Shown: piece after piece, positions 18,884-28,180 of the stretch
Numbering within the stretch: position 1 is the first letter of the stretch
Layout: each line of letters opens with the position of its first letter
DNA from: a bacterium
GTDB lineage: Bacteria > Auribacterota > Auribacteria > Auribacterales > Auribacteraceae
Reading direction: 5' to 3'
Assembly: GCA_018435605.1 (NCBI GenBank)
Contig: JAHDNF010000002.1
Span: 186,001 to 250,000, forward strand
DNA: 64,000 nt
Position numbers and translations under genes: made by a program
The notes under the pieces: model-generated
The model's database searches: none
The model's input: only the letters and a program-made list of their open reading frames with translations
What the model was told of the DNA's origin: nothing

Positions 18884-20467
18884 TCACGCAACGGTATTTG
18901 CTTTCTTACGTGCTATAATTGTTCCAACAATTGCTACCAGCGCCGCTACCGGCAATGAAACGATAATCGGATCGACAAAAACAAGCACAGTCCCCTGCGC
19001 AAGCGAAGGTTTGTTGAATATAAAACTGCACACTCCAAGAGCAGAAGATTCTTTCAAATGAATAAATAAAATCCAGAACAGCCACATAAGAAATCCGCTT
19101 GACATGGAAACCCATGCTACGTATTTGGTCATATACCTGCTGAAAATCGCGCCGCAATAGACCGAAAGAAAACATGCCGCGCAAAGCCCGAAAAAAAGCG
19201 CCGTTGCTATGGCAATAATGCTTATCGGCAACTTATACGCAAGGAAAATGGTGATCAAAAACGCGACAAAAATTCCGATCCGGTTGATGACTATGGTTTT
19301 TTTATGAGTGGATTCGCGGAATATCTGTTGGAAAATGTCCCTGCCGAAAGACGTGCCGATGGCATGGAACAAACTGCTTATGGTCGACATGCCAGCCGCC
19401 AGCAAAATAAGCATAAATATATAAGTGAACCATTTAGGCATAGCGGAATTCATGAAGATCGGTATGATGGTGTCTATATTCGCCTGACCGGTCGCAGGGT
19501 CGACGGCCATCTGCATGGCAATCTTGCCGAAATTGTTAAAAAAGTAAAGGTTGCTCAGTGAACCTGTAACATACGTCACGCCGACAGTCATCAGAATAAA
19601 TATACTTCCGATGCCGATAGCTCTATTGATATCTTTTCCGCTGTTTACAGTCATGAACCTTACGGCAAGTTGCGGTTGAGCGAGAACGCCTATTCCTACG
19701 CCTAGAAAAATAGTTGAGACCATCACCCACCACAACTGACTACCGAATACAGGCATTGATGTCCATCCTGCGTGCCCCATATCGATAAATTTCTGCGGTA
19801 GATTAGATACCAGTTGTGTCAGCCCTTCGTGGGCGTCCACCACTCCGCCAAGGCGGTAATATGTGAAGATCAACAGAAAAAGCATACCGACCAACATAAT
19901 TGCACCTTGAAATCCATCGGCATACATAACGCCTTTCAAGCCGCCGAAAAACACATATCCCATTACCAAGAACGCAAATCCAAGTAGCGCAATGTCATAG
20001 TTGATGTGAAATGTTTGCTCGATAAAACGAACAACGCCTATCATAACGGCAGATGCGTAAAGAGGCATGGTAATAAAAATAATTGCGCCCGCGATAATCT
20101 GAAGCCATTTGGATTTGAAACGCTTGCCAAGTAATTCAGGGAATGTATGAGCTCCGAGATGACGCCCTATCGCACGGGTACGTTTACCGAAAAAGACAAA
20201 GGCAATGAATATGCCTATGAAAATATTGAGAAAGCATAGCCATAGCAACCCCATACCCATAAACCCGGCTACCCCTCCAAATCCGACGATAGCGGATGTG
20301 CTGATGAACGTAGCGCCATACCCCATGGCAAGCAAAAACGGATGCACCTTGCGTCCTGCCAACAGATAATCGGCGGCAGACCGTGTACGGCGGTAACCCA
20401 GCCAGCTCAAATAAATGGTAATAGCAACATAGATCACGGTAACTACAATAGCGACGGGCATATTCAC
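18884..20467 (-). CDS. Sodium:solute symporter (SSS/SLC5 family), copy A
   Basis: 527 aa with the same membrane layout and motifs as copy B (SAADYLLAGRKVHPF, GVGIGVLAQPQLAVRFM, LLAAGMSTISSLFHA). Starts with GTG behind GGAGG at 8 nt. Differences from copy B cluster in loops (for instance YLGYRRTRSAAD against WLGFKKTRSAAD) and in the C-terminal third, so the two may differ in affinity or substrate. It is the first gene after the porin terminator, so the symporter pair is probably its own transcription unit. Confidence 0.9.
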   Translation of the reverse strand: MNMPVAIVVTVIYVAITIYLSWLGYRRTRSAADYLLAGRKVHPFLLAMGYGATFISTSAIVGFGGVAGFMGMGLLWLCFLNIFIGIFIAFVFFGKRTRAIGRHLGAHTFPELLGKRFKSKWLQIIAGAIIFITMPLYASAVMIGVVRFIEQTFHINYDIALLGFAFLVMGYVFFGGLKGVMYADGFQGAIMLVGMLFLLIFTYYRLGGVVDAHEGLTQLVSNLPQKFIDMGHAGWTSMPVFGSQLWWVMVSTIFLGVGIGVLAQPQLAVRFMTVNSGKDINRAIGIGSIFILMTVGVTYVTGSLSNLYFFNNFGKIAMQMAVDPATGQANIDTIIPIFMNSAMPKWFTYIFMLILLAAGMSTISSLFHAIGTSFGRDIFQQIFRESTHKKTIVINRIGIFVAFLITIFLAYKLPISIIAIATALFFGLCAACFLSVYCGAIFSRYMTKYVAWVSMSSGFLMWLFWILFIHLKESSALGVCSFIFNKPSLAQGTVLVFVDPIIVSLPVAALVAIVGTIIARKKANTVA

Positions 20468-20667
20468 GATGACATCCTCCGCGAAAATAAAATTTGGATA
20501 AGGTTATTCTTTCGGATTTCTGTTTCTCTGCCAATACCGCTTGCCTGAATCAGGGTCAAGATCTTAAGTTGTATTCCTAATTCTTCAGGTAGTATCAGAA
20601 AAACACAGGCTGTAAAAACCGTCTATCCGCCGAATACGGCATAAGACGTTCGCAATGTAATGTCTTT

Positions 20668-20723
20668 ATAAAAAAATGATGTACTTGCGCAGTATACAAA
20701 ACATTACGCGCAAGTACAACATT
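20668..20723 (-). terminator. Rho-independent terminator after the porin gene
   Basis: A 16-bp stem with one mismatch: 20675-20690 and 20708-20723 (core GTACTTGCGC / GCGCAAGTAC). Leftward it ends in a run of seven T (complement of 20670-20676). A T-run on the other side means it could also stop rightward transcription. It begins 44 bp after the porin stop. Confidence 0.85.
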
Positions 20724-20766
20724 TTTTCATTCGTTGTTATTTTTTTTAAGAATACCGTATATGATA

Positions 20767-22251
20767 TCAATATGTAATCTTTAATTCCCAGCGCAGAAAG
20801 AAAACCGGATCAGCTTCACTGCGATAATAACTTCCGGGATAAAATTGTTCTACCTGCCCGAAACAGCTGACATTTTTTGTCAGCGTAAATTTCGCGACTG
20901 CCATAAACAGGTCGCCTCGGTTACGTCCGGTACTGAACAGGGAACTTGTACCGAAGAATGTGTTTTCGTCTGCCCACAAATGATCATAAGAAAGGGTTAC
21001 ACGTGTCCATGACAATGGCGACAGCGCTCCAGACACACCAAGTTTATGGGTATTGCTATGACGAGCTATTCCTGTTTCGTTGATAAAAGGGAATATAAGA
21101 AGATCACCCCACAAAGGCCACCGGCTGAACAGGGGGTCCCAATCTTCGCGTGTACGGGTTTTCGGATCATCGCCGGATAGATAGTAATAATTGACGGCTA
21201 AAGCCGGCTTGTATTCGACCGGAAAATTATAGGTGCCTATAACGTACGTTCCCATAGCGCTAACCGGCTCATCGTCATTTCGACCAACCTGTCCGAATTG
21301 ATAAGCGAGTTCGGTATCAAGTTGAAAATTTTTCCAAAAAGTACCTGCAAAACGTCCGCCAAAGGTGTTGAGTTTTTTATACTCTGTCCTGCGGTTGGTC
21401 TGTTCGCGCTGTCCATGAATATCGGTATACAGGTAATACTGTTCCAACGTCATATTTTCAAAATATTTGGATGTGATGTAGTATCCGTATGACTGAATTT
21501 CATTTTCCACAAGCGTACGTGTGCGCGTAGGGTTGAATCGGAAAAATTTTCTGTCTGTACGATTTGTTTCGATAACCAGCGCATCAATATTGGTTTTCAA
21601 ATCATCGATATGAAGTGTGGCCTTCACCGCATCCACATAATGACTGCGCGATCCGTCGGACGGAGTTCCGTCCATTATGATAAACCCTTTGCCGTAGAAC
21701 ATATCTTGACGTCCAAAACGAACGGATATGGGCAGATCTAACGGACGTTTAAGATCGAAATATAGGTTATCGAAGAAAATTTCGTCCATATCTTCGCTTA
21801 CTGCCGGACCGCCGGTCATAAACGCGCGGCATTCACTGGTCAAACGCAAATATACGCTTAACCATTCGGCGGGGTCGGTCTGAAACCATAATTGAGTTCG
21901 GAAGCGAAAATAATTCCAGTTATCGGATGTTTGTTTCGACAACGTAACCCAGTTCTTCCAGTACTCCTGACGAATCCGTTCCTCAAATCCCCATTTAAGG
22001 TACTTCCACTGCGGTTTTTCAGGAACCCACGCGGTCGCGTCTTCAAAAAACTTTTTTACAGGGTCGACTTCAACTTCAGAGGACTTGGCTAGAACTTTTT
22101 CAACAGGCTGAACATTTTTCTGAACTTCGACAACGGACTTGTCGGCAGATTGTGCCTTATCTTTCATTTTTTTGTCCTGAGCACTAGCCAAAGACACATT
22201 CATCAACATCGCCGCCAGAAGCAATACCCCTGCAAAATCTTTCGCTCTCAT
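20767..22251 (-). CDS. Outer-membrane porin, alginate-export (Alginate_exp) family
   Basis: About 494 aa. ATG at 22251 is chosen because AGAGGTG lies 7 nt upstream and would overlap the earlier ATG at 22257. A signal peptide (cleavage after A-S-A near residue 25) is followed by a Lys/Val-rich spacer to ~75, then strands with alternating aromatic residues ending in a terminal Tyr (LRWELKITY), a typical outer-membrane insertion signal. KWGFEERIRQEYWKN, SVRFGRQDMFYGKGFI and DGSRSHYVDAVK fit the Alginate_exp porin family (AlgE-like). It probably passes an anionic sugar or organic acid to the downstream symporters. Confidence 0.85.
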   Translation of the reverse strand: MRAKDFAGVLLLAAMLMNVSLASAQDKKMKDKAQSADKSVVEVQKNVQPVEKVLAKSSEVEVDPVKKFFEDATAWVPEKPQWKYLKWGFEERIRQEYWKNWVTLSKQTSDNWNYFRFRTQLWFQTDPAEWLSVYLRLTSECRAFMTGGPAVSEDMDEIFFDNLYFDLKRPLDLPISVRFGRQDMFYGKGFIIMDGTPSDGSRSHYVDAVKATLHIDDLKTNIDALVIETNRTDRKFFRFNPTRTRTLVENEIQSYGYYITSKYFENMTLEQYYLYTDIHGQREQTNRRTEYKKLNTFGGRFAGTFWKNFQLDTELAYQFGQVGRNDDEPVSAMGTYVIGTYNFPVEYKPALAVNYYYLSGDDPKTRTREDWDPLFSRWPLWGDLLIFPFINETGIARHSNTHKLGVSGALSPLSWTRVTLSYDHLWADENTFFGTSSLFSTGRNRGDLFMAVAKFTLTKNVSCFGQVEQFYPGSYYRSEADPVFFLRWELKITY

Positions 22252-22627
22252 AAGCATTCACCTCTAATTTGGGTTCTTGAGTCAATTAAGTATAATTAAT
22301 GTACCACAAACAATTTTTTTAATTATAAACATTCAACTCTAAAGACATGCCATGGGAAAAGATTGTCAAATCAAGCGACGAAGACAAAAAATGGAAAGCA
22401 AACTTAATCTTTAATAAATTTTTGTAAAACAATAACACAACAAAAAATCAAATGCTAATATTTTTTTAATGTAATTTTATTTTTTTGTATATTAAATGAA
22501 TATCAATGCATAATATTGACAAACATGACATGTGATCAAGAAAATATTTTTCTAAATTTTGTTGTTGATGTATAATTATTTTTTCTAATTCGGGCGCTTT
22601 TAAGCTGTCACTATAAAAATTTGTGTA
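22252..22627. other. AT-rich divergent intergenic region
   Basis: About 375 bp, very AT-rich, between the porin (-) and the unknown membrane protein (+). It must contain both promoters. TTGACA at 22516-22521 lacks a partner at 17 bp. TATAAT at 22571-22576 has only a weak -35 (TTTTCT). I cannot assign either firmly. Confidence 0.4.
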
Positions 22628-23467
22628 TTGTATGCCGTTTTATATCGACATAATGTTCATACTCTTTACAATTATGGATTAAATTTATTGATAGCGATTC
22701 ACTTGCCAATATCAATCTTTATATCAGCCTCAATATATCTCATGAGCCGCCGCCTTGCATGGAGTATCATGTGCGCCTTATCGTATATCACCATTACACA
22801 TATCAGCCGCACATATAATATACCACACCCTGCCGATATAGGACTGATCATTTTAACTGCCGGCATTTATCTTTTTTTATCTGCCTGCGCCAACGGATTC
22901 GGGAATTTTTTCGTCTTGATTATTTCCTCCCTATTTTTAAGCATGCCAACATACTTTGACTTTGCCTTCATTGCAAGCCCGATATCTGCATATATCTCAT
23001 TAATGAAACACCATGACCCAATCGTAAAGAAGATATTTTTACCACTAACTTTCGTGGGGACATTAACGGCGGTTATATGCAGATTCGCAATGCCACCGGT
23101 AACCGCTTATAATATGCCCTCATTCCATATATTTGTAGCCAACTATTTCCTTGCAGTGCTTCCCTACATTGCTTTGAGCGGTATATATACTTATATTTAT
23201 ATGAGAAGTTATCGTCTAAAAATAGCCCCTTCTTTTATAAATCTACATTTATTGATATCAATCGCAATATGTTTAGGCGGTACCTATATAAAATCATTAA
23301 ATGGGACGGCAGGCATACTTTCCGTATTGCTTATCATAGCCGGGGCAAGCGCCGGAAACGAGCTGTCAGACTGGATACGATACCGAGTTGCCCAGAAATC
23401 AATTCCCGTCAGGATATATATAATTTTGGTCATCGTGTTTTTCCATCTGATTGCGCATTTCTTATAA
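22628..23467 (+). CDS. Unknown multi-pass membrane protein
   Basis: Not recognised. The 279-codon frame encodes about eight hydrophobic segments with positively charged loops (LMSRRLAW, MRSYRLK, RYRVAQK), a believable inner-membrane protein. The 5' end is unclear: this frame begins with TTG at 22628, and its first 14 residues are polar. A better-looking hydrophobic start (ATG at 22632, MPFYIDIMFILFTIMD) runs in the +1 frame and stops at once. This may be a frameshift in the genome or assembly, or a chance overlap. AT-rich codon use distinguishes it from neighbours, so acquisition by transfer is possible. Confidence 0.55.
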   Translation: MYAVLYRHNVHTLYNYGLNLLIAIHLPISIFISASIYLMSRRLAWSIMCALSYITITHISRTYNIPHPADIGLIILTAGIYLFLSACANGFGNFFVLIISSLFLSMPTYFDFAFIASPISAYISLMKHHDPIVKKIFLPLTFVGTLTAVICRFAMPPVTAYNMPSFHIFVANYFLAVLPYIALSGIYTYIYMRSYRLKIAPSFINLHLLISIAICLGGTYIKSLNGTAGILSVLLIIAGASAGNELSDWIRYRVAQKSIPVRIYIILVIVFFHLIAHFL

Positions 23468-23538
23468 TATATATGCATTATAATATGTAGTTAAATACAT
23501 ATAAATTTAAGCTGTTTTTATTTTTAGTTATGTATTGC

Positions 23539-25686
23539 CTATGTATTAATATACATATCTTTCATACTAAGAGATAACCGCTTCCTTTCGCGGTCTACAG
23601 AGACGACTTTTACTGAAACTCTGTCTCCTACTTTTACGATGTCGTTGGGGTCGGATACGTAATTATCGGAAAGTTGAGAAATATGAATCAATCCGTCTTG
23701 ATGAACCCCAACATCGACAAACGCACCGAAATGGGCTACATTGGTGACTACGCCGGGCAGGATCATGCCTTCTCTGATATCATCAAGAGTGCGAATATTT
23801 TCGTTAAAGTTCAGAGGTTCATAAGGCGGCCTGGGGTCATGACCGGGTTTACGCAACTCTGAAATAATATCCGCAACAGTTTCCGTACCGGCAGTATTTG
23901 AAGTATACCTTTTTATATCTATAGAATTGATCAGCCGTTCATTGCCTATAAGCTCATCAATCGATATAGTTAGATCGGCAAGAATTTTTTCTACTATGCC
24001 ATACGATTCCGGATGAATGCCGGATGCATCCAGCGGATTGTCGCCGCCGCGTATTCGCAAGAAACCTGCGGCCTGCTCAAATGCTTTCTGCCCGAATTTT
24101 GTTACATTTAATAAATCCTGTTTGCGATCAAATGAGCCGTGTTCATTTCTATATTTGATAATATTACGGGCAAGAGTTTTACCGATTCCGGCGGTATATG
24201 ACAGAAGCGCTTCAGAAGAAGTATTCAGATCGACACCCACAAGATTTACACAATGTTCAACTTCATCGTCTAATTTTTGTTTTAACAATTTCTGATTGAC
24301 ATCGTGCTGATATTGACCTACACCCAGTGATTTAGGGTCTATTTTCACTAATTCCGCCAGCGGGTCCTGCAACCGTCGTCCTATTGAAACAGCGCCCCGA
24401 ACCGTAGCGTCAAGGTCGGGAAATTCTTCGCGGGCGCAATCTGAAACCGAATAAACGGATGCACCCGACTCGTTGACGACAACTATTTCACACGACAGAC
24501 AAAATTTTTCTTTGCACTGCAACAAAAACGATTCCGTTTCTCTGCTTGCCGTTCCATTACCCACTGCGATATGTTTAACGTCATATTGGTCGACCAATTT
24601 TTTTATTATTACCTCTGCCTGATCGATTTTGTTATGGGGTTCCAACGGGTATATCACCGTATTATGCACAAGTTTGCCGGTATCGTTGAGCGCAACTGTT
24701 TTGATACCTGTCCTGAAACCGGGGTCAAGGGCGAGTACCGGTTTTGCGCCTAAAGGCGACGCAAGAAGCAACTGTCTTAAATTTTTAGCGAATGTTTCTA
24801 TCGCGAAGAGGTCTGCCTTGTCTTTCATTTCTGCGCGTATTTCATTGGTCAGAGACGGCAAAAGCAGACGTCTCAAGCCATCCGTTATCGCATCATTTAT
24901 TATGTCTGTAAAAAATCCGGATGGATTGCGCATATAGCGTATACGGATTTCCGACAGGCAAGCATTTTCCGGAGCATCTATTGTCAGTTGAAGTACTCCC
25001 TCGTTTTCCCCGCGAAACATTGCCAGAGAACGATGGGACGGTATGGAACGCACCGGTTCTTCAAAGTCATAATACATTTCGAATTTTGTTTTTTGCGCGA
25101 TAAAATCTTTTTTTGCTTTGGAACATATCTTAGATTGACGCCATAATAAAGCCCGCAATATTTTTCTCAAAGAAGCGTCCTCGCTTATTCGTTCCGCTAT
25201 GATATCCTCAGCCCCCTGTACAGCAGACTGCACCGTGGGAACTTGATCGTTTATAAAAGGTTGAGCAATGGTATCGAGTGACCCCTTGAGATTTTGTTTT
25301 TCAAGAAAAATATCCGCCAGCGGTTCAAGCCCTTTATCCTTGGCAACAGATGCCCGCGTCTTACGTTTGGGTTTGAATGGCAGATAGATGTCTTCCAGTT
25401 CGGTTTTAGATAAAGTCGCCTCAATTTTTTCTTTGAGCTGTGGTGTCAGTTTTCCTTGTTCCTCAATGGATGCAATAATGGTATTTTTTCGTTCCTGAAT
25501 TTCAATGTAATATTTCTGCTTTTCCTGAATTGTCCTGATCAGAGTTTCATCGAGATTGCCGGTCATTTCCTTTCTATAGCGAGCTATGAAAGGCACGGTA
25601 GCGCCTGAATCCAGAAGTGAGAGGGTCTTGGCAACTGATGAACCGGATATACCGGTATCACGGCTGATTTGAGTTGTGATATCCAT
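23539..25686 (-). CDS. tex: Tex-family RNA-binding transcription accessory protein
   Basis: 715 aa. The N-terminal helix-rich part (DITTQISRDTGISGSSVAKTL, FIARYRKEMTGNLDE) is the Tex N-domain. Then comes a YqgF/RNase H-like domain (ALDPGFRTGIKTVALN; VGNGTASRETE), helix-hairpin-helix motifs (GIGKTLARNIIKYRNEHGSF) and a C-terminal S1 RNA-binding domain (~640-708: GMILPGVVTNVAHFGAFVDVG, HISQLSDNYV). Tex binds RNA and influences transcription and virulence genes in other bacteria. AAAGGA precedes the ATG. Confidence 0.95.
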   Translation of the reverse strand: MDITTQISRDTGISGSSVAKTLSLLDSGATVPFIARYRKEMTGNLDETLIRTIQEKQKYYIEIQERKNTIIASIEEQGKLTPQLKEKIEATLSKTELEDIYLPFKPKRKTRASVAKDKGLEPLADIFLEKQNLKGSLDTIAQPFINDQVPTVQSAVQGAEDIIAERISEDASLRKILRALLWRQSKICSKAKKDFIAQKTKFEMYYDFEEPVRSIPSHRSLAMFRGENEGVLQLTIDAPENACLSEIRIRYMRNPSGFFTDIINDAITDGLRRLLLPSLTNEIRAEMKDKADLFAIETFAKNLRQLLLASPLGAKPVLALDPGFRTGIKTVALNDTGKLVHNTVIYPLEPHNKIDQAEVIIKKLVDQYDVKHIAVGNGTASRETESFLLQCKEKFCLSCEIVVVNESGASVYSVSDCAREEFPDLDATVRGAVSIGRRLQDPLAELVKIDPKSLGVGQYQHDVNQKLLKQKLDDEVEHCVNLVGVDLNTSSEALLSYTAGIGKTLARNIIKYRNEHGSFDRKQDLLNVTKFGQKAFEQAAGFLRIRGGDNPLDASGIHPESYGIVEKILADLTISIDELIGNERLINSIDIKRYTSNTAGTETVADIISELRKPGHDPRPPYEPLNFNENIRTLDDIREGMILPGVVTNVAHFGAFVDVGVHQDGLIHISQLSDNYVSDPNDIVKVGDRVSVKVVSVDRERKRLSLSMKDMYINT

Positions 25687-25817
25687 AAAACATCCTTTGA
25701 AGTTACGGATTTCAAAAATTTCACGCTTTTGAATATTTTTAGCAAATCCGGTTCAATTATAAAAGGAGTTTTTTACTGCTTATTTATGATATTGACGTTT
25801 AAATTATTGCGCAATAG

Positions 25818-25846
25818 TTGACGATTTGCGCTAAACGCTGTAGAGT
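25818..25846 (+). promoter_or_regulatory. Sigma70-like promoter for the nitroreductase gene
   Basis: TTGACG (25818-25823), 17-bp spacer, TAGAGT (25841-25846). A start of transcription near 25853 would leave a ~25-nt leader with AGGAGA before the ATG. It overlaps the longer open frame that begins with TTG at 25818, arguing against that longer start. Confidence 0.55.
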
Positions 25847-25877
25847 TACAGATAACTCGAACATAGGAGATATCTGT

Positions 25878-26606
25878 ATGAAACGATTTTTAATGGTAGC
25901 ATTATTAATGGCGTATACCGCCGTAGCTTGCGCACAATCCGATGTACATCCGCAACATACTCAACCGCAAAACCAACAGGAATCTGTGCAGATTGCCGTA
26001 TCGGTTGAACTGCCGAAACCGGAAATGTCAGGGTTGACTGTGGAACAAGCAATCATGCAAAGACGCTCAGTTCGTACTTATCTACCTAACCCGCTTACTC
26101 TTGCGCATTTATCTCAATTGCTTTTCGCGGCGCAGGGAATAACGCATACCGAAAATGGATCGGCGCTACGAAGCGCACCTTCTGCCGGTGCGTTGTATCC
26201 TCTAGAAATCTACCTCGTAGCAGATCGAATAACAGGTTTAGAAAAAGGTATTTATAAATATATTCCGCAATCGCATTCTGTCGAGTTGATATCCCGTGGA
26301 GAGCATCTTGAGGAACTGTCGGTAATTTGTTACAATCAGATGTTTATTGCCAACGGATCGTGTGCTATTGTAATGACTGCAATACCCTCGCGTACAACAA
26401 GGGTTTATAACGAACGGGGTTTGCGTTACATATATATGGAAGCAGGTCATGTCAGCGAAAATATTTATCTTCAATCGGCATCGCTACAGCTTGCTACAGT
26501 TGCCGTCGGCGCATTTCGCGATCAGCAGTTAAAAAAAATGTTGTTGATTGACGAATCCGAAGAAACACCGGTGTACTTGAATATAATCGGAGTTCCCGCT
26601 CAATAA
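25878..26606 (+). CDS. Exported SagB/ThcOx-type nitroreductase-family oxidoreductase
   Basis: 242 aa from ATG 25878 (AGGAGA 7 nt upstream). A signal peptide ends near C-A-Q; the residues T-A-V-A-C could also be a lipobox, so it may be a lipoprotein. VEQAIMQRRSVRTYLPNPLT (~52-72) is the FMN-site start of the nitroreductase fold; SAPSAGALYPLEIYLVADR is the SagB/ThcOx-type pattern; YIYMEAGHVSENIYLQSASLQL is the second conserved block. SagB relatives oxidise azolines or act as unspecialised flavin reductases. No azoline precursor or cyclodehydratase is nearby, so a peptide-modification role is not supported. Confidence 0.85.
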   Translation: MKRFLMVALLMAYTAVACAQSDVHPQHTQPQNQQESVQIAVSVELPKPEMSGLTVEQAIMQRRSVRTYLPNPLTLAHLSQLLFAAQGITHTENGSALRSAPSAGALYPLEIYLVADRITGLEKGIYKYIPQSHSVELISRGEHLEELSVICYNQMFIANGSCAIVMTAIPSRTTRVYNERGLRYIYMEAGHVSENIYLQSASLQLATVAVGAFRDQQLKKMLLIDESEETPVYLNIIGVPAQ

Positions 26607-26610
26607 GTTC

Positions 26611-27915
26611 TCATCGCGCCAGCAGTACCGATGAACCGCTACAGAAAATCCCTGCACAAGCCGCTGTTGCAAGACAAGCCAGCGTGGCCGCGAAAAGCGC
26701 TTTTATGCCGACACTGGCAACAACCTGTGCCCGTCTGGGAATCAAAGCGGTAACTCCTCCGGTGAATATGGCTAAGGACGCAACATGGGCAAAGCCGCAC
26801 AGAGCATAAGCGGTGATAACCGCCGACCTTGGATAAATTATTTTATTTTCCTGTATTGCTAAAGCAAGATCGCTGTACGACTGTAATTCTGTCACGATCA
26901 GGCGTTGTCCGATAATTTGCGCAGTTACCGCTACGTCTTCGATGGGAATACCGATCAACAGGGAGAAAGGATAAAATAAGTAACCGAGCAACCCCTTGAT
27001 AGACCAGTCTATATCAAATAGCAGAACCGTATTTATATATTTACCGGCAAACAATAATACTCCGTCGGCCAATGCAACCAACCCCAGTATGGCAATCAGC
27101 AACGCCACTATTCCTACTATCAGCTTTACTCCTGCGTGTGCTCCATTGATAACAGCTTCGAACAGACTTGAATCTGTAGAAATATCAGGATCGATATTTG
27201 TGCCGAGTGTATTTGGTATATCCGACTCCGGAACGATTATTTTTGAAAATACTACCGCCGCAGGAGCTGACAAAATAGATGCGGATACGAGATGCCCTGC
27301 GATTGCCGGAAACTCAGTATGTAAAAAAGATACATATATTGCCATCATGGAGGAGGCTATGGTAGCCATTCCTGCTGTAAGGATAGTACACAGTTCCGAG
27401 CGAGTCATAGTATCAAGATACGGACGCACTGCAAGCGCCGATTCGATACCGACGAATATTGAATTAGCCGCGAAAAACGACTCAACGCCGCTGATTCTCA
27501 TCAGTTTGACAAACAAATACGCGAACCACTTGATTATTATCTGCAAAATGCCCAGATAATAAAAGACCGACATCAAACTGCCGAAAAAAATGATCGTAGG
27601 CAATGCCTGAAATGCAAGGATAAAACCGGTGGACACCTCGCCGTTCACGCCTGTTACGCCGGGCGGCAAGGCAAGATACCCGAACACGAATATAGCTCCT
27701 TGCCGAGCGCAATCGAACAAACGGATGACCAGATCGTTCAGCAATAAAAAAGCGGATTTGCCGAACGGCACCTTAAACACGAAAAACGCAAACAATCCCT
27801 GCAGTAAGAACCCGTATCCCGCTGTTCGCCAAGGAAAACAGCGTTTATTCTCGGAAAACACCCACGCTATTGAAATCAATGCTATAACCCCGAAAAAACT
27901 TACCGCTGAATACAT
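26611..27915 (-). CDS. Concentrative nucleoside transporter (NupC/CNT family)
   Basis: 434 aa with about ten hydrophobic stretches. GYGFLLQGLFAFFVFKVPFG and FAFQALPTIIFFGSLMSVFYYLGI are the Nucleos_tra2-type start; SGVESFFAANSIFVGIESALAVRPYL carries the substrate-binding Glu/Asn positions of CNT proteins. It imports nucleosides by Na+ or H+ symport. GGGAG precedes the ATG. It converges on the SagB-like gene with only 4 bp between the stops. Confidence 0.92.
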   Translation of the reverse strand: MYSAVSFFGVIALISIAWVFSENKRCFPWRTAGYGFLLQGLFAFFVFKVPFGKSAFLLLNDLVIRLFDCARQGAIFVFGYLALPPGVTGVNGEVSTGFILAFQALPTIIFFGSLMSVFYYLGILQIIIKWFAYLFVKLMRISGVESFFAANSIFVGIESALAVRPYLDTMTRSELCTILTAGMATIASSMMAIYVSFLHTEFPAIAGHLVSASILSAPAAVVFSKIIVPESDIPNTLGTNIDPDISTDSSLFEAVINGAHAGVKLIVGIVALLIAILGLVALADGVLLFAGKYINTVLLFDIDWSIKGLLGYLFYPFSLLIGIPIEDVAVTAQIIGQRLIVTELQSYSDLALAIQENKIIYPRSAVITAYALCGFAHVASLAIFTGGVTALIPRRAQVVASVGIKALFAATLACLATAACAGIFCSGSSVLLAR

Positions 27916-28075
27916 AGTACAACTCCCGAGCTATTTGTTTGATGTCGTGCTTATCATAAATAATATCAGGCGATTGCTCAACATACTTTTTAAAAAATGA
28001 TTTAAAAATATTGTCATCAACCGCCAAATATGATTGTATGTATTTTCGCGCACACATTCTAAGGAGTCGCTCCAT
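27845..28075 (-). CDS. Possible 76-aa small protein upstream of the nucleoside transporter
   Basis: An ORF of 76 codons beginning ATG at 28075 with AGGGA 6 nt upstream. The middle (KYIQSYLAVDDNIFKSFFKKY, then SPDIIYDKHDIKQIARELY) has protein-like alternation of charged and hydrophobic residues. It overlaps the transporter start by 71 bp in another frame, which is long for a real overlap. I do not recognise it. It might equally be the non-coding leader of the transporter. Confidence 0.3.
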   Translation of the reverse strand: MERLLRMCARKYIQSYLAVDDNIFKSFFKKYVEQSPDIIYDKHDIKQIARELYYVFSGKFFRGYSIDFNSVGVFRE

Positions 28076-28180
28076 GCGTTATCCCTGTTCAAACACTAAA
28101 AAATATCAGGACGGTTGTGTCTTGCCAATCGATATTGTACCTATACGCCGTCATAGGTTACCCATAAAGGACTATTTGAT

